From assembly GCA_008727115.1 (NCBI GenBank), contig CP044131.1, forward strand, positions 2,170,001 to 2,234,000: DNA of 64,000 nucleotides, read 5' to 3'. The DNA is from Comamonas testosteroni. GTDB lineage: Bacteria > Pseudomonadota > Gammaproteobacteria > Burkholderiales > Burkholderiaceae_C. The translations under genes and the position numbers were made by a program. The notes below the pieces were generated by a model. It was not told the origin of the DNA, ran no database searches, and was given only the letters and a program-made list of their open reading frames with translations. Positions 44,975 through 54,876 of this stretch are shown piece after piece; position 1 is the stretch's first letter; every line of letters starts with the position of its first letter.

Positions 44975-45745
44975 GTATTACTCTGGAAAAAATCTATACC
45001 GACTTCCGTGCCAAAGAAAAACTTGCCAAAAAACTGCTTGAGCAAATGAATTGGTTTGGTTCAATCACGGATTTCGATCCTAAGACCGGCGCGGCTCTGC
45101 CGAAATCCTTGTCAGGGTTCCTCGCCAAAGTCGCACAGCCAGAAGCGAGTGAGATAACCCGTGACCGCCTTTGGCGCATAACGGAACACTGCCGCGCTTC
45201 TGTCGAGCGATTATTTCATTCTCTCAACGAAAGTCCTCGCCGCGAACACGCTCTACTGCCTGTTCATGCTGTGCGTGAACTGGATGCCAACAGTTTTATT
45301 AAGCTGAGTAATCGTCCGGGTCGTACCATTCGGGAAAAACTGGCAGGTAACCCCTACATACAGGCTGTGCGTCGTTTTCAATCCGTCGACCTGCCGGAAA
45401 ATCGCTTGCTGAAAGCCTTTGCCATTCGCCTTGCGGAAATGCTTGATTTACGCGGTGATTGTCTCGGTCAAGAGGATGAGCTTCTATCAAAAATCTACTT
45501 ATGGTTGCGTTCTGATGAGGCGCAAGCCATCGGCAATTGGGAAAATCTGCCACCTAACAACACGCTACTAGCACACCGAGATTACCGTCACGTGTGGGAT
45601 GCATGGCGCTGGCTGCAAACCCTCGATGAGGACATCACCAGCGACCTTTCTCAACTGGATGTCCGCGAGAAAACCATGCGCCTTTGGCAGCAATGCGCGC
45701 AAATGTGGCTTGATGGAAAGCATCTTTTTGCTGAGATACCGTTAC
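44971..45745 (+). pseudogene. DUF2357 / McrC-like protein, 3' end removed by IS5
   Basis: About 258 native residues remain. The sequence R-E-L-D-A-N-S-F-I-K-L-S, then R-P-G-R-T-I-R-E-K-L, and the stretch S-V-D-L-P-E-N-R-L-L-K-A-F match DUF2357 proteins, which act beside McrB-like ATPases and usually carry a C-terminal PD-(D/E)XK nuclease. The nuclease part would lie after residue 260 and is lost at the IS boundary. The frame runs 11 codons into the IS before a stop. It is translationally coupled to the preceding fragment. Confidence 0.72.
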
Positions 45746-46778
45746 GGCGTTGTTGCACAAATGCCGGTCGCAGCTGAGGTAGGCTCGGGAGATGAGAGAG
45801 ACGAGCTGGGGTCGGGTTAAGTACCGCACAACGAACTGGAAGGCTTACAACGCAGCGTTGAAGGCGCGAGGTGAGCTGACCATTTGGCTCGATAGGGATA
45901 TGCAGTGGCTAGCTCGGCCCACGGGCAAGCGTGGTCGTTGCCAGAAGTTCTCAGATGCGGCCATCCAGTTTTGCCTGACCATCAAGTGCTTGTTTGGCCA
46001 GCCCTTGCGCCAGACACTGGGCCTGGTTGAGTCGCTATTGGGTATGGCAGGCCTGCATTGGCCAGTGCCCGACTACAGCACGGTGTGTCGCAGGCAAAAG
46101 AGCTTGGATGTGCAGGTGCGCTACCGTGCAAGTGACAAAGGCTTGCACATGCTGGCCGACTCCACGGGCATCAAGTTCTTGGGCGAAGGTGAGTGGAAAA
46201 CCAAAAAGCACGGTGCCGAGAGCCGCCGCCAGTGGCGCAAGGTGCATCTGGGTATTGATGCCCAGACACTGCAGATTCGGGCCATCGCAGTAACAACCAA
46301 TGAAGTGGGCGACTCGCCCATGGCAGCAGACCTGCTAGGTCAAATTCCAAGCAATGAAGAGATAGCTAGCTTTACCGGTGATGGGGCGTACGACACGCAG
46401 GATGTACATAAGGCGTGCTACCTGCGGGGAGCCATTCCAATCATCCCGCCGCGCAAAGGAGCGAAGCTGCGCAAAGGGCTGGCATTTGCTCACCGCAATG
46501 AAGCGGTCAAGGCGTGTAGGCAGTTGGGGCGGGCTATCTGGAAACGCTGGAGCGGCTACCACCGAAGGTCACTGGTGGAGACCAAGATGAATTGCTTCAA
46601 GCGACTCGGCGAGAAGGTCATGGCCAGGACGTTTGAGCGCCAGGTGACCGAGCTGCACATCCGAGCTTCAATCCTCAATCAATTTACCGCTCTGGGCACG
46701 CCCCAGACAGTCGCTGCTGCGTAAATCTATTTGGGATTGGGGATGCCTTGGCCTATGGCCGATTTATGCAACAAAGCC
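45746..46778. mobile_element. IS5-family insertion sequence, copy 2 (1033 bp)
   Basis: Same element as 43760-44792 in inverted orientation, with the transposase on the plus strand. The 953 bases between the copies hold the two truncated gene pieces. Flanks GTTAC and TTGGT show no duplication; the left flank is in the DUF2357 gene and the right flank in an integrase gene of opposite direction, so DNA has been lost here. Confidence 0.9.
45792..46724 (+). CDS. IS5 family transposase, copy 2
   Basis: 310 residues, identical to copy 1, with the same complete DDE triad. Both copies look functional; the HTH-like N-terminus (F-S-D-A-A-I-Q-F-C-L-T-I-K) is intact. Confidence 0.95.
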   Translation: MRETSWGRVKYRTTNWKAYNAALKARGELTIWLDRDMQWLARPTGKRGRCQKFSDAAIQFCLTIKCLFGQPLRQTLGLVESLLGMAGLHWPVPDYSTVCRRQKSLDVQVRYRASDKGLHMLADSTGIKFLGEGEWKTKKHGAESRRQWRKVHLGIDAQTLQIRAIAVTTNEVGDSPMAADLLGQIPSNEEIASFTGDGAYDTQDVHKACYLRGAIPIIPPRKGAKLRKGLAFAHRNEAVKACRQLGRAIWKRWSGYHRRSLVETKMNCFKRLGEKVMARTFERQVTELHIRASILNQFTALGTPQTVAAA

Positions 46779-47369
46779 TTGGTGCACCACAAAAACCCTA
46801 TTGTCCGTCGTGTTTCGCAAAACAACAGGAAGGTCTTCTGCATTGCACTCGAGCGCATATCCCTCCCTATCTTCAGGGAAGTAAAAGCTCAGCATTGCCG
46901 CGGAAGGCTCGCAGAGTGAATATCGCTCTTTTAAATCGTTTGTGACAATAGATGTCTCTCGAACTCCATCCACCACCATCAGGCCAAGGTCAGCGTCAAC
47001 ATCCTTAATAAACCAGCCTTGCACTCCGTCGGATCTAAGAAAAAAATCGACGCAGCCAGCACACATCATCTGAACAATCCGATGAGGACTACTCTCAAAA
47101 AGCTTGGCGGCTTCATCTGCGCTGATGTAGCCATGCCCCATCAGGTTCGGGATAAATTGCTTGATTTTTTCGGGATTCATCTGTGAAAGAAGGTGCAGCG
47201 TTCTATGCCACCTAGCTTTCAACTCTGACGCGATGATCTTTGCGACCTGCAGACGCCGACTCCCGGTAGAGATGTGTATCTCTTTCTTATGAAAGTACGG
47301 CTGAAGACGTTCTGGGATGTAAAGACGGACAGCGTAGATGCCACTTGGTCTACGGTATTCTGAAGCCAT
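46779..47369 (-). pseudogene. Tyrosine integrase, N-terminal half only
   Basis: About 197 native residues from the start at 47369 to the IS edge. The opening Y-R-R-P-S-G-I-Y-A-V-R-L-Y-I-P-E-R-L and H-I-S-T-G-S-R-R-L-Q-V-A are an Arm-type DUF6538 DNA-binding domain found at the N-terminus of phage-like integrases. The catalytic R..HxxR..Y domain is missing, cut by IS5 copy 2. The gene starts 87 bases from the 3' end of tRNA-Gly and reads away from it, the classical position of an island integrase. Confidence 0.75.
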
Positions 47370-47456
47370 GATCGTAGCACTCCATCGGAGTAGTGCTTAC
47401 GAAGCAGCCTAAGTTTTTGCAAACGCTTGTTTAAAAACAATAACTTAGGTTATACA

Positions 47457-47530
47457 TGGAGCGGGTGATGGGAATCGAACCCACGTTATTTGCTTGGGAA
47501 GCAAGAGTCCTACCATTGAACGACGCCCGC
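47457..47530 (-). tRNA. tRNA-Gly (CCC), probable island attachment site
   Basis: Reverse complement: acceptor GCGGGCG ... CACCCGC with T discriminator and CCA; anticodon loop TTCCCAA (anticodon CCC); T-loop TTCGATT. Its 3' end faces the truncated integrase, so this tRNA was probably the attB site of the island. I could not find a second copy of its 3' end at the left island edge. Confidence 0.94.
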
Positions 47531-47916
47531 AGGAGTCGGGAAGCTGCGTCTGCTTACCCGGCACTGCCACAGCCAATGCTGCGTGGTAGGCAGCAATGGT
47601 ACATCAATGGCAAAGCACTTCTTTGAAAAAATGAACAAGCTTTGCCATTTTTCGAAGACCTTCAGTGACTTCTCCTTCCGTCGCTTTGCTAGGGGCACTC
47701 CAGCCCACTCCTACTAGCTGCAAATCTCATGGGTAAAATTGTGCGGGATCAAAGAGCCTTCATTCAGGCGTTGTCTCAATGCTCTAAACAGGTACATCGA
47801 TAGCGCCCTAGCTTTTGCCTCTTGGCCCGCTTGTCCTTGCTCCTAGCCTGAGTGCTCGCACGATCTTCAAAAATTTCTGTAAACACTGGCCCGCAACGCC
47901 CCCTCATCACTGAACC
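47531..47916. other. Intergenic region with a long hairpin
   Basis: No credible gene. AATGGCAAAGC (47606-47616) pairs with GCTTTGCCATT (47639-47649) across a 22-base loop and is followed by TTTCG, possibly a terminator reading towards cox15. The rest presumably carries the tRNA-Gly promoter and the cox15-ctaB promoter. Confidence 0.5.
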
Positions 47917-48024
47917 ATGCTGCTTCGTTTTTGCGTTTTTGTCTCGTCTGCCTCATGCGCAGCCTTGCTTGATGCACAGCCGCTCAAGTCAGGTACGACG
48001 GCAGCGGCAGGAGGGAGCAGATGA
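47917..48024 (+). CDS. Possible 35-residue leader ORF coupled to the heme A synthase gene
   Basis: ATG at 47917 opens a frame M-L-L-R-F-C-V-F-V-S-S-A-S-C-A-A-L-L ending in TGA at 48022, which overlaps the next ATG (48021). The N-terminal half is hydrophobic like a lipoprotein-type signal (S-S-A-S-C-A), but there is no good ribosome-binding site upstream. It could be a short leader, or simply the tail of a displaced upstream cox gene. Weak call. Confidence 0.3.
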   Translation: MLLRFCVFVSSASCAALLDAQPLKSGTTAAAGGSR

Positions 48025-49202
48025 CAGAACAACAACTTTATGATCTGGCTCCTGCACTGGAGCTGATGGCGTTTGGCCTGCTTCTGGCGCTAGGCCCCCT
48101 GTGCTGGGTCTGGTGGCGCAATCGTGGCACGGGCTCTGGCAAACGCCTGCACGCACTTTGTGTGCTCACCCTTTTCCTGACCTTTGACCTGGTTCTGTTT
48201 GGCGCTTTCACGCGCTTGACAGACTCTGGCTTGGGCTGCCCCGATTGGCCAGGCTGCTATGGCACGGCCAGCCCCCTTTCAGCGCACGCGCAGATTTCCG
48301 AAGCTCAGGCCGCCATGCCCACCGGGCCTGTGACACACGGCAAAGCCTGGGTGGAGATGATTCACCGCTATCTGGCTACGACTGCTGGCGTACTCATCAT
48401 CGCCATGACGGTCATGAGCTGGAGACAGGCGCGCGCTGCCAAACGCGCTGACCAAACCAGCCCATTATTCACCGGCTCTATCAGCCCCTGGTGGCCAACC
48501 CTGGCCTTGGTCTGGGTCTGTATTCAAGGGGCCTTTGGTGCGCTGACCGTCACCATGAAGCTATTCCCAGCCATCGTGACCTTGCACCTGCTGGGCGGTA
48601 CAGGGCTGCTCGCGCTGCTGGCCATTCCCGCTTCAGGCCTTGGGCTCAAGCAGATCGGCCAGCCCCCTTCTGCGATTTCCAAGAATCTGCGCCTTGCCCT
48701 GTGGCTATGTCTTGCTTTGCTGATTGCCCAGGTCAGCCTGGGCGGCTGGGTCAGCACCAATTACGCGGTACTGGCCTGCACGACCTTCCCCACTTGCCAG
48801 GGCAGCTGGTGGCCCGCCATGAACTTTGCCGAAGCTCTGCAGATCTGGCGTCCTCTGGGTTTTCTCAAAGACGGCAGCCACATCAGCTTTGAAGCTTTGA
48901 CCGCCATCCACTACATCCACCGCCTGGCGGCCTATGCAGTAGTCACGGCGCTTGCTGCGCTGTGGTGGGCCATGCACAAATCTCCTGCCCTTTCCAAGCC
49001 TCGTCGCTTGCTGGGCTTTTTTGCAGTTTTACAAGTTTTGACGGGCTTATCCAACGTGGTGTTGGACTGGCCCCTGGTTGCGGCTGTTCTTCACACGGGC
49101 GGTGCCGCAGCCCTGGTAACAATTGTGGTCTGGAGTCTGGCTGTAACGCGCACCGATGCCGCCACAGCCTCCAACCCTGAAATGGCGCGCCGCCCTGCCT
49201 GA
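48021..49202 (+). CDS. ctaA: Heme A synthase (COX15/CtaA)
   Basis: Inner-membrane enzyme of 393 residues that oxidises heme O to heme A for cytochrome aa3 oxidase. There are about eight hydrophobic helices, the conserved [11 protein letters not shown] motif after helix 1, and histidines in M-I-H-R-Y (helix 2) and I-H-Y-I-H-R (helix 6) that hold heme. It precedes ctaB on the same strand with a 25-base gap, which supplies its substrate. The other cox genes that normally stand upstream are not in the window. Confidence 0.93.
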   Translation: MTEQQLYDLAPALELMAFGLLLALGPLCWVWWRNRGTGSGKRLHALCVLTLFLTFDLVLFGAFTRLTDSGLGCPDWPGCYGTASPLSAHAQISEAQAAMPTGPVTHGKAWVEMIHRYLATTAGVLIIAMTVMSWRQARAAKRADQTSPLFTGSISPWWPTLALVWVCIQGAFGALTVTMKLFPAIVTLHLLGGTGLLALLAIPASGLGLKQIGQPPSAISKNLRLALWLCLALLIAQVSLGGWVSTNYAVLACTTFPTCQGSWWPAMNFAEALQIWRPLGFLKDGSHISFEALTAIHYIHRLAAYAVVTALAALWWAMHKSPALSKPRRLLGFFAVLQVLTGLSNVVLDWPLVAAVLHTGGAAALVTIVVWSLAVTRTDAATASNPEMARRPA

Positions 49203-49227
49203 GGCACAGCGCACAAAGAGTGATTGC

Positions 49228-50133
49228 ATGAGTCAAAGTGAAGCCTTGTTAGACAACACCTCGCGAATCAGCCAGTTCTACGCGCTGACCAAACCGCGCG
49301 TGGTGCAGCTCATTGTTTTTTGCGCCCTGATTGGCATGGTGCTGGCCGTTCCCGGCTGGCCTACGCTCAATCAGTGGGTTCACATGGGTGTGGCCTGCGT
49401 CGGCATCTGGCTGGTGGCCGCTGCTGCTGCTGCTTTCAACTGCCTGGTCGAGCGTCACATCGATGCCAAGATGAAGCGCACCGCCTGGCGCCCCACGGCG
49501 CGCGGCGAGTTGTCCAGCCAGCAGGCACTGGCGTTCTCGTCCATTCTCTGCATGATTGGCGCCACGATTTTGTGGGTCTGGACCAATGCGCTGACCATGT
49601 GGCTGACGCTGGCCACCTTTGTGGGCTATGCGGTGATCTATACCGTGGTTCTCAAACCCGCCACACCGCAGAACATCGTGATCGGCGGCGCCTCCGGTGC
49701 CATGCCCCCCGTTCTGGGCTGGGCGGCCATGACCGGCAATGTCGGCCCCGAAGCACTGATTCTGTTTCTCATCATCTTCCTCTGGACGCCCCCCCACTTC
49801 TGGGCCCTGGCCCTGTACCGTGTGGAAGACTACCGCGAGTCCGGCCTGCCCATGCTGCCTGTCACCCATGGCAGCCAGTACACGCGCCTGCAGATTCTGC
49901 TCTACACCATCGTGCTGTTTGCGGCGGGCCTGCTGCCTTTCATGTACGGCATGAGCAGCTGGCTCTACCTGGTGGCTGCAGTTATTTTGGGCGCGGGCTT
50001 CATCGCCTACGCCATCGCGCTGTACCGCAATTATTCCGACGAGCTGTCGCGCCGCACCTTCCGCTTTTCACTGTGGCACCTGAGCCTGCTGTTCCTGGCT
50101 CTGCTGGTCGACCACTACCTGTTCATGGCCTGA
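49228..50133 (+). CDS. ctaB: Protoheme IX farnesyltransferase (heme O synthase)
   Basis: UbiA-type prenyltransferase of 301 residues with about nine membrane helices. The first acidic motif is [12 protein letters not shown] and the second region is [12 protein letters not shown] with [11 protein letters not shown], both specific to CyoE/CtaB. It adds the farnesyl tail to heme B. ATG at 49228 is chosen over the longer frame from 49156, which overlaps ctaA. A strong terminator follows. Confidence 0.95.
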   Translation: MSQSEALLDNTSRISQFYALTKPRVVQLIVFCALIGMVLAVPGWPTLNQWVHMGVACVGIWLVAAAAAAFNCLVERHIDAKMKRTAWRPTARGELSSQQALAFSSILCMIGATILWVWTNALTMWLTLATFVGYAVIYTVVLKPATPQNIVIGGASGAMPPVLGWAAMTGNVGPEALILFLIIFLWTPPHFWALALYRVEDYRESGLPMLPVTHGSQYTRLQILLYTIVLFAAGLLPFMYGMSSWLYLVAAVILGAGFIAYAIALYRNYSDELSRRTFRFSLWHLSLLFLALLVDHYLFMA

Positions 50134-50153
50134 AAGCACATTCACTCCGTCAT

Positions 50154-50185
50154 CAAAAAAAGCCCGGTTTCCCGGGCTTTTTGCT
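50154..50185. terminator. Bidirectional intrinsic terminator after ctaB
   Basis: AAAAAGCCCGG-TTTC-CCGGGCTTTTT, with A and T tracts on both sides; it can serve ctaB (plus) and the aldo/keto reductase (minus). Confidence 0.92.
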
Positions 50186-50284
50186 TTCTCCAAAATATGA
50201 GCAGCTCGCCCTTTCCACATAAAGGCAAGCGGTCAAAATCTTATAAAAAAACCGCCCCTCAAGGCGGCTGTCAGGCAAGCTGAA

Positions 50285-51307
50285 TCAGGCAGGTCGCTTT
50301 TCAAACGCATATTTTTCGGTATCGACCTCACCCTGCGCCTGCAGCGCATAGCGGTCACCGGCAATTGCGTCGGGCCTGAAGATCTCGTCCAGCTCGGCCA
50401 GCAACTCGGCGCTGAGCTGAACGCTACCGCCGCGCACGTTCTCTTGCAGATGCTCCACCTTGGTCGTGCCAGGCAAGGCAATGACATGCTCGCCCTGGTG
50501 CAGCAGCCAGGCGATTGCCAGCTCGGCCAACGTGCAGCCGGCCTTTTCAGCGACGGACTGCATGGGGGCCAGCAGACGCAGATTCTGCGCATAGGCCTCG
50601 CCCGCAAAGCGCGGCATGCTGGCGCGAATATCGCCCTTGACGAAGTTGTCCACCTGCTGGAGCTTGCCGCTCAAGAACGCCCGGCCCATGGGGCTGAAAG
50701 CCACATAGGCAATACCCAGCTCTTTACAGGCCTGCAAGGTACCCAGCTCGGCATTGCGCGACCACAGCGAATATTCGCTTTGCAAAGCCGCAATAGGATG
50801 CTCTTTATGCGCGCGGCGCAAGGCATCGACACCAACTTCCGACAAGCCCAGAGCGCGGACCTTGCCCTCTTCCTTCAGGCGTGCCATCTCACCCACGGAC
50901 TCTTCGATGGGCACATTCTTGTCCCAGCGGTGCAGGTAGTAGAGATCGATCACATCGGTGCCCAGGCGCTGCAAGCTGTCTTCACAGTTCTGGCGCAGAG
51001 TCTTGGGGCGACCGTCAATCATGCGGCGCATCACGCCATCGTCACCACGCACACCGGCCATGCCACCCTTGCTGGCAAGGGTGATGCGATCACGATGGGG
51101 CTTGAGCACCGGGCCCACCAGCTTTTCGCTGGCACCAAAGCCGTACAGTGCAGCAGTGTCGAAATGCGTCACGCCCGCATCAAGTGCGGCGTGCAGCACG
51201 GCGTGCGACTGCTCGGTCGTCACAGGGGTGCTGTAGGCATGACAGAAGTTCATGCAGCCCAGCGCGACGTTTGCCACGCTGAAGGGGCCTAGTGGTCGGT
51301 TTTGCAC
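50285..51307 (-). CDS. Aldo/keto reductase
   Basis: NADPH-dependent reductase of about 340 residues with a TIM barrel. The catalytic tetrad is seen as F-D-T-A-A-L-Y-G (Asp, Tyr), L-A-S-K-G-G (Lys) and Y-Y-L-H-R-W-D (His). A frame extends to 51388, but GTG at 51307 with AGGAG seven bases upstream (V-Q-N-R-P-L-G-P-F) is the better start. It lies just downstream of the pmd operon on the same strand; a link to aromatic metabolism is possible but unproven. Confidence 0.9.
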   Translation of the reverse strand: MQNRPLGPFSVANVALGCMNFCHAYSTPVTTEQSHAVLHAALDAGVTHFDTAALYGFGASEKLVGPVLKPHRDRITLASKGGMAGVRGDDGVMRRMIDGRPKTLRQNCEDSLQRLGTDVIDLYYLHRWDKNVPIEESVGEMARLKEEGKVRALGLSEVGVDALRRAHKEHPIAALQSEYSLWSRNAELGTLQACKELGIAYVAFSPMGRAFLSGKLQQVDNFVKGDIRASMPRFAGEAYAQNLRLLAPMQSVAEKAGCTLAELAIAWLLHQGEHVIALPGTTKVEHLQENVRGGSVQLSAELLAELDEIFRPDAIAGDRYALQAQGEVDTEKYAFEKRPA

Positions 51308-51325
51308 AGATGCTCCTTGAAGAGG

Positions 51326-51388
51326 AAAATTAAAGCATTTATAGCCGATAGCCCATATAGATAAAGCGCTAGCAGCTATTAATTTCAA
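51326..51388 (-). repeat. Dispersed intergenic repeat, copy 2 (AGCGCTnnCAGCTAT family)
   Basis: AAAGCGCTAGCAGCTATTAA (51364-51383) preceded by an AT-rich arm with ATAGCC words; lies between the reductase start and the pmdC 3' region. Same layout as 3888-3945. Confidence 0.55.
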
Positions 51389-51451
51389 AGCAAAAACAGC
51401 AAAAGCCGGAGCAAGCCCCGGCCTTTGTAGATCTCAATAAATCCTCAGGAC

Positions 51452-52410
51452 TTATTCAGCGTTCAGTTGCTGCTCCAGGTCATGCAGAACCTGGTAGCAG
51501 TTGAACACTTGCTGCACGCTGGAGTTGGGCTCGCGGCCTTCGCGGATGGCGGCGAAGAACTCGCGGTCCTGCAGTTCGATGCCGTTCATGGACACATCGA
51601 CGTTGGACACGTCAATCTTCTCTTCCTTGCCGGTGTACAGATCGTCGTAGCGGGCCAGATAGGTGCCGGTGTCGCCGATGTAGCGGAAGAAAGTGCCCAG
51701 AGGGCCATCGTTGTTGAACGACAGGGAGAGCGTGCAGATCGCGCCATTGGCAGCCTTGAGCTGGATGCTCATGTCCATGGCAATGCCCAGATCCTTGTGG
51801 ATGGGGCCTTGCACGGCGTTGGCCTTCACGATGGGGCTGCCAGCCTGGTAGGCAAACAGATCCACGGTGTGGGCAGCGTGGTGCCACAGCAGGTGGTCGG
51901 TCCAGCTGCGGGCCTGGCCCAGCGCATTCATGTTGGTGCGGCGGAAGAAGTAGGTTTGCACATCCATCTGCTGGATGTTGAACTCGCCTGCTTCAATCTT
52001 CTTGTGCACCCACTGGTGGCTGGGGTTGAAGCGGCGGGTATGGCCCACCATGGCCACCAGACCGGTCTGCTTTTGCAGCTCGGCCACTTCCTTCGCGTCC
52101 TTCAAGGCGTCGGCCAGAGGGATTTCGACCTGCACATGCTTGCCGGCCTTCAGACACTGAATGCTCTGGGCTGCGTGCATCTGCGTGGGCGTGCACAGAA
52201 TCACGGCATCGACTTCGGGCAGAGCCAGAGATTCAGCCAGATCGGTGGTCACATGTTTGATGCCGTACTTGTCGGCCACTTCCTGGGTCTGCTCCAGGCG
52301 ACGACCGACCAGGGAGACGACTTCCACGCCGTCGATGTTCTTGATGCCGTCCAGGTGCTTGATGCCAAAGGCACCAGCGCCCGCCAGGGCGACTTTGATG
52401 GTCTTGCTCA

Positions 52411-52411
<1 letters not shown>
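51452..52411 (-). CDS. pmdC: 4-carboxy-2-hydroxymuconate-6-semialdehyde dehydrogenase
   Basis: Gfo/Idh/MocA-family enzyme of 319 residues that oxidises the hemiacetal of 4-carboxy-2-hydroxymuconate semialdehyde to 2-pyrone-4,6-dicarboxylate with NADP. G-A-G-A-F-G-I-K-H-L-D-G is the Rossmann nucleotide loop, and E-I-P-L-A-D-A-L holds the family's E-K/P-P-like motif. It is the last gene of the pmd operon and its start overlaps the pmdB stop by one base. Confidence 0.94.
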
Positions 52412-53283
<872 letters not shown>

Positions 53284-53742
53284 TTAGTTGCCTTCCTTGT
53301 TCTGATTGCCTGCGCTGCCAGCACTTCCCTGTGGCTGGTGGTGGGCCTGCGCATCGCCGTCTTCGCCCACATAGCGATTGCCTTCTGCCGAGCGGCCGCC
53401 ACCCACCATCATGGCGCGGTACTCGTCTTCGGTCATGCCGGTCATGGAGCCCGCCATCTGCTGGAAGCTCTTGCCATCGGTCGCACCGATCTTGGCCAGG
53501 AAGTAGATATTGCCGCCGGTGCGCATGCACCAGTTCAGGTCGCGGGCCAGCACGGCCTGCTTCTGCTCTTCCGTCATCGCCCATTCATCGAGATAGGCGC
53601 GCTCGTTGGCACGGAAGCGGTCGCGGTTCTCGGCCTTCATCAGGGACATGCAGAACTGATTGAGCCAGTAACCCTTGCGGGACTGCTCAGCATCAAAAAT
53701 GATGGTTCCGGGTACGTCCAGATATGGTTTTTCCAATGCCAT
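53284..53742 (-). CDS. pmdA: Protocatechuate 4,5-dioxygenase, alpha subunit
   Basis: Small helical subunit of 152 residues of the LigA type (Y-L-D-V-P-G-T-I-I-F-D, N-Q-F-C-M-S-L-M-K, M-T-G-M-T-E-D-E-Y). It caps the active site of PmdB. The tail is rich in Gly/Ala/Gln and likely flexible. A dispersed repeat separates it from pmdD upstream. Confidence 0.94.
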   Translation of the reverse strand: MALEKPYLDVPGTIIFDAEQSRKGYWLNQFCMSLMKAENRDRFRANERAYLDEWAMTEEQKQAVLARDLNWCMRTGGNIYFLAKIGATDGKSFQQMAGSMTGMTEDEYRAMMVGGGRSAEGNRYVGEDGDAQAHHQPQGSAGSAGNQNKEGN

Positions 53743-53812
53743 AAGTTTCTCCTCTTAAACCTTGTCGGGGTGGGATAAGCCACCCTTAAAAACTGGCGCA
53801 GCTCAAAGTCAG

Positions 53813-53900
53813 AGACAGCGAGCAAAAGCCGCCTTGCGGCGAGGCTGTCGTCCCCCTCCGCGAAGCAGAGAGGGGGAAGGCGCAAAGCGCCTCAGGGGGT
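53813..53900 (-). repeat. GC-rich dispersed repeat, copy 3, abutting the pmdD stop codon
   Basis: GACAGCGAGCAAAAGCCGCC ... GTCGTCCCCCTCCGCG ... GCAGAGAGGGGGAAGGCGCA ... GCGCCTCAGGGGGTG; about 88 bases and closely similar to copies 1 and 2. It lies inside the pmd operon between pmdD and pmdA. Confidence 0.72.
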
Positions 53901-53901
53901 G

Positions 53902-54819
53902 TCAGACCTCTTCCGGCCAGTACAGGCGCATGGGGTTGTCCACCAGCAGCTTTTGCTGCAGCTCGGCCGTGGGCGCAATGTGGGGGATGAAGTCCACCAG
54001 CAGGCCATCGTCGGGCATGTGGTTCTTCAGGTTGGGGTGCGGCCAGTCGGTGCCCCACAGCACGCGGTCGGGGAATTCCTCGACCACACGGCGGGCGAAC
54101 GGCACCACGTCCTGATAGGCGTTCTGCTCGCCATCCAGCGCCTTGGGGCCGGTGACGGACAGGCGCTCGGGGCAGGACACCTTGCTCCACACATTCTTGT
54201 GCTCGCGCATGAACTTCAGGAACAGAGCGAACTCTTCGCTGTCCACGCCCTTTTCCACATTGGGGCGGCCCATGTGGTCGACCACCACGGTGGTGGGCAG
54301 CGCGGTGAAGAAGTCCCACAGCTCGGGCAGGTCCACGGCTTCAAAGTAGATCACCACATGCCAGCCCAGCTTGGCGATGCGGCCGGCGATCTCCATCAGC
54401 TCGTCCTTGGGCGTGAAGTCCACCAGACGCTTGACGAAGTTGAAGCGCACACCGCGCACGCCGGCGTCATGCAGCTCTTGCAGCTCGGCATCTGAGATGG
54501 AGCGCTTGACCGTGGCCACGCCACGCGCCTTGCCGCCCGAGGACTTGCAGGCATCGACCATGGCGCGGTTGTCCGCGCCGTGGCAGGTGGCTTGCACCAC
54601 CACATTGCGCGCAAAACCCAGGTGGTCGCGCAGCGCAAACAGCTGGGCCTTGCTGGCGTCGCAAGGCGTGTACTTGCGCTCGGGCGCAAAGGGGAACTCA
54701 TTGCCGGGGCCGAACACGTGGCAGTGCGCATCGACAGCGCCTGCAGGCAGCTTGAACTGGGGCTTGCTGGGGTTGGCGTACCAATCCATCCAGCCGGGAG
54801 TCTTTTCAAATTGGCTCAT
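53902..54819 (-). CDS. pmdD: 2-pyrone-4,6-dicarboxylate hydrolase
   Basis: Amidohydrolase-superfamily enzyme of 305 residues (LigI type). V-D-A-H-C-H-V-F-G-P is the N-terminal metal-binding HxH strand; V-V-D-H-M-G-R-P and G-T-D-W-P-H-P-N-L hold the later catalytic residues. It hydrolyses the pyrone to 4-oxalomesaconate. Start at 54819 (M-S-Q-F-E-K-T-P-G-W) follows AAAGGA; ten upstream codons of the frame are not used. Confidence 0.94.
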   Translation of the reverse strand: MSQFEKTPGWMDWYANPSKPQFKLPAGAVDAHCHVFGPGNEFPFAPERKYTPCDASKAQLFALRDHLGFARNVVVQATCHGADNRAMVDACKSSGGKARGVATVKRSISDAELQELHDAGVRGVRFNFVKRLVDFTPKDELMEIAGRIAKLGWHVVIYFEAVDLPELWDFFTALPTTVVVDHMGRPNVEKGVDSEEFALFLKFMREHKNVWSKVSCPERLSVTGPKALDGEQNAYQDVVPFARRVVEEFPDRVLWGTDWPHPNLKNHMPDDGLLVDFIPHIAPTAELQQKLLVDNPMRLYWPEEV

Positions 54820-54876
54820 GTTTGAATCCTTTTGGCTGGATGCCCGCACACTGCAAGGGCACCCTGCTCCTGATTT

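Noticed and set aside
43760-46778. Interpretation of the IS5 pair as a composite transposon that brought the defence genes
   Set aside because: Only 953 bases of gene fragments lie between the copies; the outer genes continue beyond them, so the copies are later invaders.
31282-47370. CRISPR array or cas genes accompanying the CARF protein
   Set aside because: I looked for regularly spaced 25-40 bp repeats and Cas10, Cas6 or Cas1/2 motifs in the island and found none.
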